A DNA stretch of 64,000 bases. It comes from Urophycis tenuis (taxonomy: Eukaryota; Chordata; Actinopteri; Gadiformes; Phycidae). The stretch is from NCBI GenBank assembly GCA_036785325.1, contig JAXIVH010000002.1, positions 7,332,804-7,396,803 of the forward strand. The letters run 5' to 3'. Below the pieces are notes generated by a model, which was given only the letters and a program-made list of their open reading frames with translations, was not told the DNA's origin and ran no database searches. Both the position numbers and the translations under genes were made by a program. Below, piece by piece: positions 44,518 through 56,083 of the stretch. Each line of letters starts with the position of its first letter. Positions within the stretch are counted from its first letter, which is position 1.

Positions 44518-47500
44518 TGAGTGAGTGAGTGAGAGAGATGATGAGAGAGAGAGTAAAGATAATGCTACAGGTCTGGTGTAACAGGGTTCAGTGGACCTGT
44601 ACCTGCATTGGAGAGGCGGTCTTGCCGGTTCCGATGGCCCACACAGGCTCATAGGCGAGCACAACCTTGCTCCAGTCCTTGACATTATCTAGGAAGAAAG
44701 ACAGTACACATGACTCAGGCTATTCTAAGTAGGTACTTCAAAACCTTTCTGGAAAAAAAGGCACTGTAGGCAATATTTAAGAGCTATTGTAATTTGTACA
44801 AAAATGGCAACACCATCCACCAGCTATTAGTGAGTGAACGTACTGTGAACTGTTTCAAGTTGATTTCTGACAAATGTACTGTAAAGCGTCAGCTAAATTC
44901 TCTAAATGTACATGTCTTGGCTCCTGACTCCTGACTTGGTATGATCCAATATAGATTTCAGACCACTCCCAGCTCATCTCTGACAATTCACAGCATTGCT
45001 TCCCTAATTTGTTCGGTGAATCAACCCCGCCAGTCAAACCACCGAAATGTGTGTTAAATGCAGTAAGGAGAAACTTGGTGAGCGAGAGAGCAGAGTGGGG
45101 ACTTCATTTGGGGTGTTAAGTTTGAACATTTCCCTCTCTCTTTACAACCCTCGAATCATACCTACTGCAGCTTTAAAAACACGCCACATACTATCACACA
45201 CACTCATCACGCTACGACGCGTCCGTCGTCTCCAAATCATTCCATGATGAATTTTAATAAGGAGAGACGATGACAGAGGGAGCAATTGTACCTGCAATGA
45301 CTTTGGTCTGAGCGAACACAACCTTCTCTGTGATGCCGGCCTCCCTCTCATCCAGCTTCTCGCCGATGCAGGCGATCACACCCAGGCCATTCTCCAGAGC
45401 GTGGGCTGTCTTCTGGCCAATGAGCTGTCACCACACAGAGGGGCACATTTCACCACTGCCTTGTTTAAAGCTAACCCATCCAGCCAGGCTGACCCTGTGG
45501 ACATTGTATCACAATATCTTGCAAAAGAATTGGAGTCGGACTCCCTGGTCAACTGTTTTAGCCAACGTGCGTGACGTTGAATGCGTTAATCTAGAGTATT
45601 AACATTCAATATTGCACTGCAACATATTTCGCAAAAACCCATTCTACGTAACAGAACCCTTCACCCAAGTTTACCATCTGGTAGCTTTTCAGGGAAAGGC
45701 AAAGTAAATCTGTGGTTTAGATAATGGAACGAGATAATGATACATTGACACACAAAGTGAGCAGATATGCTTGTTTCAGATAACGTAGATAATATTAAAT
45801 CACGTATAGTATACGTGCGTCTCGAGACTTCTTTATTGAGGGCAAAAGACAATCGTTTCTTATCATACTTGCATCGTTTCTTATCATTCTTTGCAACTGA
45901 CACTTTACCAATGTTTTTTTTTTTTTTTTCTCATTGGATGGCTTAAATTGGTGAAGTGTCAGAAATGTACGGGCAGGAACAGTGGAATAGATGTATTGTG
46001 AGAGGAGTCATGAAACAACATGGGCCGGTCATAAAAATAGTATCGTAGATGGTACCTCATCGCTCTCTCCGAACACGTGGCGTCTTTCGGAGTGTCCCAG
46101 GATCACCCAGTTCACTCCACAGTCCTTGATCATCGCAGGGCTACGGACCAGACAAAACACACACACGACTTCTGTCAATGCTCTGAGTTCGCTATTTCAA
46201 TAAGATGGCATGTGAAGGAGGGCCGCTGTCTCTAGAACCGTGGACCGTATACCTAATCTCCCCGGTGAAGGCACCCTTGGCAACTTTGTAGCAGTTCTGA
46301 GCGGCCACGCCAAGCTTGGCGTCCATTTTGGAGCGGACAAAATCCAGGTAGATGGCTGGGCAGCCGCACACCACCTCTGTAAGTTAAAAAGTCAAGAAGA
46401 CAGTCCTTGAGGATCACACACTATAAATGGGCGGCTACCAGTGAAAGGATTCTAATTGGGTTTGGCCACAAAGTTGCAATAGATAGTGATAGAAGCATGT
46501 GAGCTGCTCACACACTTGCATGCGTTTCATCACACACACACAAAGAAAGACAACCGTACGGTACCAGTAGGTTATATTCTACAAAGTTCCTAGTTAAGTT
46601 AACTAAATTCAGATAGTGAAATTCAAGAGGTAACCATATCTTTACGCTACGTACAGGTCTATATTAAACAGCCACAACAACTATGGGCCAAGCAAAGGTC
46701 AAATTCGCCAGAGTTCTGGACGCATAAAGGTCTTAGTTCATCCTCTAAAGGTCCCTTGCACGGCCGCATACTGAAGCGGTCACGCAAAAGGCAGAGCATA
46801 AAGTTCAAAGGTCGAGTACAGGATCAACTTTAAAGTCATAGACAAAGAAAAACCAGCCTGATTGTGAAATAGACGAAACGGACTTTTAAAAAATCAATAG
46901 TGATGACATTGAGGAAAGACACTCTGGTTCACCGTGTGCGTACGGGCGCCGTCATGAGGCCACAAACTACCAAGAGTTGCGTGGGGCCGATCGTGTAATA
47001 GAGCAAGGTACAAGGATGTTGTGCCTTTATCAGCATATACATTGTAATACGTAGTTGTAATACGTAGTTTTCAATATATGGTTGTACGCTGTGTACCAAT
47101 AAGCGAATACAATGTAGCCGTCATTTCACAACGCAGAGATGACAGGAAATACGAGAAATCACGGTGACCTTTTCTGTCCTCTGTGGCATGTTATGTAGTG
47201 TTTATTGCATAACATACAACCACGAACGCCTTGTCCACCGCACTTGCTATTTTTATTTCGATTATCAAAGCGCATCGGTAAAATTGACGATCGCCATCAG
47301 CTAATGCTGACTTGGGTGCTTCATGGACTACGTGCAGACCAGAGTGCAGACCAAAGCGCACGCCCACCGACATACATACAAAATCGTCATCGAGGCCCCC
47401 ATAGTTTTGTCAATGTGCTGCATAATCGAAATTAACACAATCAAGAATTGAAATAAGTCAAATCGAAACATAGTAATGGGAAGTATGTCTGTCTCGACGA

Positions 47501-47839
47501 TTGCATTTTGATTAAACGACAACGTTTTTCAATGAATCACATAACCATATAACCATATAACCATCGGCTATATCCACGTAGGAAAACGTGCAACTTTGTC
47601 CAACGTGCAAATAAACACGTTATAAGATTACGTGACATAGGCCTCTATGCTAGGATGGCACGATGGAAACGTGCGAGTTTGAAGTGGATCCACCGCAAGC
47701 TCGATTAGCGAACGTCACTAATGCACATACCGACGTTGGCGTCCAGCTTGGCGCTGTTCAGGGTCTGGATGAGCTCCCCGAGACTCTTTTTGTCTCCGTT
47801 CATCTTCCAGTTTCCCCCGACGAAGAATTTCCTGCTCAT
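43998..47839 (-). CDS. tpi1: Triosephosphate isomerase, 247 aa, 7 exons
   Basis: Cytosolic TIM-barrel enzyme interconverting dihydroxyacetone phosphate and glyceraldehyde 3-phosphate, active as a homodimer. Exons on the minus strand: 47731-47839, 46253-46376, 46056-46140, 45292-45424, 44603-44688, 44357-44444, 43998-44116. Sum 744 nt is 247 aa plus stop, and all phases agree. Catalytic motifs are present: FFVGGNWKMN (Lys), VILGHSERRHVFGESDE (His) and AYEPVWAIGTGKTASP (Glu plus flexible loop 6); the phosphate-binding IIYGGSVTGG and VGGASLK are also intact. The start gives MSRKFFVGGNWK, two residues shorter than human. The 7-exon layout matches vertebrate TPI1. In fish this may be one of two copies (tpi1a/tpi1b), which I cannot decide here. 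Transcribed away from lpcat3. Confidence 0.98.
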
Positions 47840-49566
47840 GTTTGCGGCGTGTGGGTCGTTCAAACTTAGACTGAACTTAAATGGGTCACAAGGATGTACC
47901 TTCAACCAGAGGCAATGAAACAGCGGCAGAATGGGAGCGACTCACTGCCTTTATTAACCCGCACCACTAAACCCCTCCTCTCTCCTCTTCTCCAATAGCT
48001 CTCCATTGGTTTACGGTGACACTCCTGACGGGTCTTTGACAGGGAAGGGGGAGAGCAGAAAGGATTTTGGAGAGTTCAAGGCGACGTCACTACTCACCAA
48101 ATGCCCATATATTAATTGATATTTGTATGTGCATCTTTAGTAAACATGAAAGGGGTGACGGGGACACAGAGAAGAAAACTGAGTAGTACGGTGCCAGTAG
48201 AGTGACGCATACGGATTCGCTGATTCTGGTTGGCTGCTGTGTAGTACGGTGCCGGTAGAGTGACGCCTACGGATTCGCTGATTCTGGTTGGCTGCTGTGA
48301 ACACTACGTCTTCCTGTCGTCATTCAAGTGTGATTGGGAGTCGAGCAGAAACATTTACATATCCAGCATGCAATTCATTCACTAAGAGTTTGTATTTAAC
48401 TATTTGGCATTGAATATGTTGAAATTGTACCATGACCATCAGTTTTTATCATTTCATTTATCTTATTTTACTGAAAATATGTCATAAAATGTGCAACATT
48501 CTGAAAGACCATGAGTATATATCGTATACAACTTGACTGAATACTCAGGGACTCTAGTTGTCCGGCAGGAAAAAAGCTCTTTAATATTTCTCTAGAAGGC
48601 TTCTTTTAAAAAGAAGTCCACCCAATTGTGACAATAAAAATTACCATTAAATATTAATCTAGCTGCTACGAGATAAAGCTCTGAATGCAGCATTGCATTT
48701 ACTACCGTGACGTGACGTTATTCGCAATTATGACTTCTCTGTTAATCAAAATATCTATCCTTTAGTCTAAAGTCCAGAAAGGCAGTTCTCATAACTGACC
48801 CTTCCCACGCCTATTTATATTGTGTATTATATGAATTTATGCATAGGCCTATACCCTTTCTTAACTGCGCCCAAATACCAGAAAATAAGATCTTAATTTG
48901 TGCAAGTTCACCTTGCAATAGAAATGTTTCTTATTCGGAGTCTGATTGTAATATAGGTTAATTATGTGTGGCTTTATAGGTCGGCAACTTGAGAAAGCAA
49001 TGCATTGTGTGACACTACTAGCAAAGTCCTTACTGTTTATAACCACAAATCACGATGGAGACTATATATTTATGTTTCATCAAATCAACGACTAAATGCA
49101 AGGGATTTGTAAGACGCACACTATCCCAAATATTATTTATATATTTTCAAATTTCCTGGGAACTTTGGCGTGCTGCGCTTTCTCCATATCGCCACACAGG
49201 GGCGCACTTAATGCCGTGTGTCCTGTCAGATAAAGCTCGTCTTTCGCCTTTCCCGTCGGTTTGGAAATGGTTTGATGAGTAAGATGCGTTATCATGGGAC
49301 TATTGTTTGTGTCTGCATGAATATTTTCAGCATGTTGTGTATCAGTTAAGGGCGTTTCAGACCTTATAAAAAATATATATATATTAAAAAAAAAGTTAAG
49401 ATACAAAGATAGGTTATTTGGGGGTGGAGTAACGAGTAATTTGGAGGGGAGGAACTAGGGAGGACACTTGGTTGAGAAGGGCAGATATACTTGCTTCTTG
49501 TTGGTCCTGCAGATTAGTTCAGATTTGCACACTTACTGCTAGGAGTCACTTCCGCCCCCTTGAAAG
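47840..49566. other. Divergent tpi1/lpcat3 intergenic region
   Basis: On the minus strand a TTAATAAAGG element (plus 47950-47959) lies about 115 bp above the tpi1 start codon and could act as its TATA-type promoter. A tandem duplication of about 58 bp lies at 48183-48300. The rest is AT-rich and I see no further gene. lpcat3 transcription probably starts near 49500. Confidence 0.45.
48183..48300 (+). repeat. Tandem duplication, about 58 bp, two copies
   Basis: Both copies begin gtagtacggtgcc and end gattctggttggctgctgt. They differ at about two positions, so the duplication is recent. Confidence 0.9.
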
Positions 49567-52500
49567 ATGGCGGCTCCCTTACTGGAGAAATTGTCGGAAT
49601 CTTTAGGTTCCCCAGAACCAGCGGTGCGACTCATTTTATCTGTCTTAATCGGTGAGTTTTGTTTTTCCTAATTGCGTGTTGTCTCTTCTCATACATATTG
49701 AGTTATGATTCTCCTCGGGAACATGGCTTTGTAATAAGTTGCTGCTCTGGGTTAATTCCCAGCTAACGTGCTAGCTAAACCGTCCACTAAACAGCTATTA
49801 AGTTAGAGACATTTTCCCCATTAGTAGTAATGGTAGTAATGGACAGAATTACACTGCTCACGGACTAGGGCATGAACACATGTAATGGGCATACTGTCAA
49901 CGTCCTCTCCACTGAGAAGGGATGAACATGACTACAGAGTCCTGTTCTGTCGTGAACTACATCTGCATCACATTGCCTTATAATCTATCGTAAGAATACA
50001 TGTGGCGTGTCGTCTGCCGTGCCGGTTTCAACAATGCCTGATATCATGTGGCATGTTGTTATCAGATTGTCGTCAGATATTTGTTTAGTATCTGTAAGTA
50101 TCCTAAGGGGTGCAGAGGGTTTCAGATGACAGGGTCGGTATGGGGAGGTGCAAAGAGCAGTGCATACTAGAGCAGGACTGCTGACTGAACTTTGGCCTGA
50201 CACATGACAATGTCTTCCTCAGTCCGATCACGGGTGTGTGTCAACGCCAACCAACAATTGAAAGTATGGAACAATTTGAAAATGGTTTGTTTCAAATGAC
50301 CATTTAAAGTATTGCAGCTTGCGTCAATTTTGGTCCCATGCTGTCCTAAACTATTGATGCTATTGCTTCCGTGTCAATTGGGCCTTTACGTAATGTAATG
50401 CACGTTATGTCATAATTGCTGAATAGCCTACCTATATTTTTGGCAGTACTGCACATACTACATATCCACACTACTCCTAGGAAAGGTCGTTTTTGTTTTG
50501 CCTATACCAGACCGTTTAAATATTAAAATTGTATTTTAAATGTCAAGGGTTTAAGTGACACATGCATACATTAATATTTAGTCACTTAGCCTTTATCCAT
50601 AATGACTTCCAGGTTAGGCTTTGAACAATCAAATCATACTGGATTATGGATATTGGAACAGCTACAAGTTGTGCTGCACAAGCAACACCGTTTGCTAGTA
50701 GCTTACTGAATTGAAACACAAGGTAGTAGTTGATTTTAAGGCCCGTATGGCACAAACAAAACCCCAATTTATCTGCAAGTCCGTTTCCTAACTTTTTTTT
50801 TTGCTATTCTGTGTGCTGTCTCCCTGTCTCTTGGTCCCTCTGTGTGTGTCTGTCTCTCCTGTGTCTCTCGCCTGTCCCCAGGGTACCCCTGTGCCCTGGT
50901 GTACCGTAGGTTTTTATTTCACCAGCCGGTCACCGTGCTCCACTTGTTCCACACGTTGTCTGGACTGGCTCTGGCAGCGTTCAACTTTGGTGAGGAAAAC
51001 ATCATGGGGCATGCTGGGGGGCGTTACTGGAGAAGTAATGAATGGATACATTGAGGGGTGAAACTGCAATGTATAGGAAGATAATGGTTGACTGTCTTAA
51101 TACTAAGCTATGTGTGATCAATAAGTATTGCTTAAATGTCATATTGCTAATCCTACGTCTGTTTGTGTGGCAAATAAGTACAGGAGATTTATAAAGGGTT
51201 GGGCATTACTTGAATGTCAAGTGAGAACTAAAGACCGCCTGCGTTTGTTATGTAACATTGTTATAACGCTGTTAAAGAAAAGATGTGTCTTATGTATGTT
51301 ATTACACGGCTTTATGGAATACTCAATTCTGATTGGTCAGTAAGAGGAGTCAGCAGTGGGTAATTTGTCTACAGCAGACTGCTGATATGAATAACAGACT
51401 ATTGCTAAGGATGCTCTTTCTTACCAAATCTAATGGAGGCAATAACATAAAAAAATAGAACATTTTAAATCCATAAAATCACGTTTTGTTGTTATATAAA
51501 TATTGATTCTGTAGTAAGTAGCCGTGTAATATGCGGGATCATGCACAGCAAGCCATTATTGTGAAATGAACCCCTTCAGGGTCATTCAAGACCCTCCACT
51601 TTGTGTAGGGGGTCTTGTATCCCTGTCAGGGTTGATTTCGCAATAGTGACCTGCTGGCTGTAAATGATCCTGTGCTTAAATTTCTGACTGAAGCATGGAA
51701 GGCAGACTACTCCCACACCGATGAGAGCCAGGCTTACAAGTTGTGTTAACACATTTCCTCTTTCTCCTTTTGTTCTGTTGTGGCCGCATTTGGATTTTAC
51801 AGCAGGTCTGTCTCTTCTACTTTGTGGGGGGGGGGATGGTCATTGGTAGGATGGCTGTGTGGATGGTCATTGGTCGGATGGCTGTGTGGATGGTCATTGG
51901 TAGGATGGCAGGCTCTTGAGGTTTGCCTGTCAATGCTGAGCTCAACATTGGGGAAACACTGTTGTCATGACAATAAGGCTCATAACTAACGACACTTACA
52001 AGCCCCCCCCCCCCCCCCCCCCCTTCTGTCTGCCTTGTCTGTCCCTGGTTTTTTCGCTCTTTGTCTCTGTCTCTACTTCTCTTGTCCTTTTCCTTCTGTA
52101 TCCGTCTCTGCATCCGTTTTCCAGGCTCTCAGATCTATCACTCTGCAGTATGCGTCTTAGTCCAGTTCCTGATGCTCAGGCTTATGGGAAGGACGGTAAC
52201 CGCTGTCCTGAGCAGTTTTATCTTTCAAATGGTGAGGTGGAGCTCCATCCTCTTCCCTCCTCTGCCTCCTTTCCCTGTTGTGGGCCCAGTTGTGACGTCA
52301 TCATGTATCTTCTTTTTTTTTTGCTATCCCCATTTATGTGTGTTCAGTGTGTGCTTTCATTCACTCGCGTCATTGGGCACCATTTCCTGTTGTTGTACTT
52401 GAATATGATGATGAGTTATGATAAAACTGTGTGAATGTGTCAACTGTGATTTAAATCAAATGTGATTATCAACCACAGAGTTTGATGTAAATCACATTTA

Positions 52501-55500
52501 ACACATGCATACAATGTTACAATATGTCTAAAATGTCTAAAATGTATGTAATATAATGTATGTGAATTCAGTTCGATTAAAAAAAAAAAGATATCATCAT
52601 AAATATTTTTCATGAATCAAGCCACACTGGATCATATTTAGCACACAAGTACCAGCGAAGGCCTTTTTTAAACCGCCGCTGTTTTTCGCGGAAAAGGGGA
52701 AAGCACTTAATGCTGGATGGTGCATTTTCCATGTTGTTGCCCCACCGTCAAACACATCGGACTGCGCTTTCACTGTTGACCAACTTCCTGTTTGCCTCCT
52801 CTCGCCCCGGCCTCTTCTTCTAGGTGTACTTGCTGGCGGGCTATTACTTCACCGCCACAGAGGAGTACGATATCAAATGGACCATGCCCCATTGTGTCCT
52901 CACACTCAAACTCATTGGTGAGCCTGGCCTTATCAGCACCCCCACCACTGATGGAACGAGCCCCGTCTTATCTCCACTGGTTTGATTGCAAAACCGTCGC
53001 CTGCTAATGATTTCTGACTTGATTTGTGCCTACCTACGCGTCCTCTTGGCTGGTTATTACTCAGGGTGCCGTTGCTGTAGTTTAGTTTTCTTTAGTCACC
53101 CATTAACCCCACTGCTGCTAAATATTTGCAAGGCTTTTCAGAATGCCGTAATGTTTCCTTCCTGTCATGGAGGCTCTGACACCCAGCTATTTTGATTCTG
53201 ATCCACAGGTCTGTCATTTGACTACTATGATGGTGGAAAGGAACCAGTGAGTAATCATCGATCAGTGTTTTAATGGATGTGGATGTCAGAACTCAGAAGT
53301 TCTGATGTGTTGTTGTCTTTTAGCCCCATTTGAGACAGACACACAACACACATTCCCTGTTCAATCCAAAGCTACCAGGTTGTGGTTCTGCGTGAATGCA
53401 AGACAAAATAGGCCAGTCCTTAAAAAAACACTAATAATAATAATAGTATATACATTATACACTGTATATAGACTTGGCAAAGTAGTAGCTTTATTGTCAA
53501 TTCTTTCACATGGCAAGACATACAAAGGAATTGAGAGGACGTTTCTCACTCTCCCATGGTGAAGCAGATAAAGTGCACAGGCACAACAGGCAGGGCAAGA
53601 CATTCCTAATACTAAAAGTAAACATACAATTCCAATCAGATAAGATAAAAAAAGATAAGAAGACACTAAAAATAAATATGCAATGTCGGAATCTACTATT
53701 GTATGAAATATAATCCTCAACATCTTTCTAAATGCATATTTGTGAAACTAGTTGTCTATCGTAGTCAGATGTTAGACCAGTGGTCTGTTAAATGTGTTAT
53801 GAATAAATAACTCATCAATAAATAAATAATAAATAATAAATAATAATAAATAATAAATGAATAAATAAATCATCAATGGATGTGTTGGCACCACTGCTGT
53901 GTGGCCTGTATATACACACTGCCACCAAGGACTGGTCTCTTCTGGGCACTGTGCTTCTGAAGTGGGCTTTCAGTCGTATTGCCTGCACCATACAGGAAAG
54001 GGTTGCTGTAGTTGTCAGTTATTGGTTAACAAATGAAGTGTTTCACAGTTTCCAGTTGTTGAATTGAAACTTTCCTCTCAATCTTTTTTTTGCCCCATTC
54101 AAGGCTTTCCACCAGCATCTTATTATAATGATGTAACTTATATGGGACTTCAGTAGGTTTTCTATATATTTTCAATCATGGCCTCTCTGTTTACCTCTGG
54201 GTTAATTTGGCACATTCTGAATCGTGTAACTGTGTGAGCTACCACAGAGTGTCTTATGTTTGAGGATCTCCATACCTCTCTATTTGACAGGGTGCTGATT
54301 TAATCAGGTTGTCCTTAAGCAAGATGCATATTTCACACAAACCACATTATACCGCCTAGTTAAATGCGCGTCGAGTATTCATATGCGGTCAAATCGAGTT
54401 AGCGGTTGGTTTAGATTGCGGTCGACCCGGCAATAGAAACTATTACTGACACCGCTGTGGGGGGGGGGGGGGGGGGGAGGTAACGGGATCTGCTGGAAGC
54501 TCACCGCGGGTCCTAGTAGAGAATTAAAAAACAGCAAAGGTTCAGGCTATCGCTTTCATGGTCCCCTGAACAACCTCCCCCCACCCCCACCCGGCCCCCC
54601 CCAGTCCCAGCTGAATGCGGAGCAGCAGAAGGCCGCCCTGCCCGCCGTGCCCAGCCTGCTGGAGGTGTGCGGCTTCGCCTACTTCTACGGGGGGTTCCTG
54701 GTGGGGCCCCAGTTCACGCTGCGCAGCTACCAGAGCCTGGTGGCCGGCCAGCTCACGGACTCGCCCGGGAAGCCCCCCAACAGGTAGAGCCGGATGGGGG
54801 GGGGGGGGGGGGGGGGGCGCCGTTGACGACGGGATAGACACTAAAGTGCCCCCTTTTTGTGTGTTGCTCCCTTTCTGATGCCGTTGCCTTGTTCTCTCTT
54901 GTCGGCCTTCTCTCTTCTCTCTCACCCGCTAGTGTTTTCCCTGCTATGCAGCGGTTTGGCCTGGGCCTCCTCTGCCTGACCATATACGCAATATTCAGTC
55001 CCCATTACGCAGACAGCTACTTCCTCACCGACGAGTATGAGGTGAGCCGCCGCCGCCGCCGCGCCGCTGTCGACACACACCTGTGCCTCCACACCGTGGC
55101 TCCAGAGTTATTCGCTTTGCATTCTCTTCCTTTTTTGTTTGTGTGGTTCATTGAAATCTCACCTTGTGTTCTGGTGTTTTGTTATTTCCAGGCCCAGCCG
55201 TTCTGGTACCGCTGTGTGTTCATCATGCTGTGGGCCAAAGTTATTCTCTACAAGTACGTCAGCTGCTGGGTGATTGCAGTAAGTAAGCTCCTTGTTGACC
55301 TTTGGCGAGACATGACGCATGGAGTCCAGGAGATCGAACAGGGTTTCGTGCTCGATGTAAGGTTTAGTGAGGCAGACTCTACCGGCCCTATATATATTTG
55401 CACAATGTGATTCGCCTGATTTGAATTGCGGCTTCTTGAAATGGCGACTTTGAAACGTTTTGTTTTTTAAACTCGGCTGGAGGTAACCGATAACCTGATT

Positions 55501-56042
55501 TAAACTTCCTGTTTGAGTCGTGAAAGTTTCGCAGGGCCTTGCCTCTCCTCCCCACAACACACACGCACACACGCACACACACACACACACGAGCCCTGCA
55601 TATTTTTACATGCCATCGCCCCCCCCCCCCCCCGCCCTGCCTGTCCGGGTGCGCCGTCTCTCTGGTGCTGCCCCGAAAACACGCAACAAAACCACCACGC
55701 CGTGCCCATCCCGCCCCTTGTCCCAGTGGAGCAGGTTCCGGTGTAAATGAAGGACATAGGAGGAATGTAGACCGGTTCCTCTCCCCGCGTGTTGCAGGAG
55801 GGCGTGTGCATCCTCTCGGGCCTGGGCTACAACGGCGTGGACGAGAACGGGAACCACCAGTGGGACGCCTGCGCCAACATGAAGGTGTGGCTGTTTGAGA
55901 CCACGCCCCTCTTCACCGGCACCATCTCGTCCTTCAACATCAACACCAACGCCTGGGTGGCCCGGTGAGCTCGCGCGTCTCAGAGAGACCAGGAAGTTGT
56001 GGCTTAAGGAGGGTGTGTGTGTGTGTGTGTGCGTGTGAGTGT

Positions 56043-56083
<41 letters not shown>

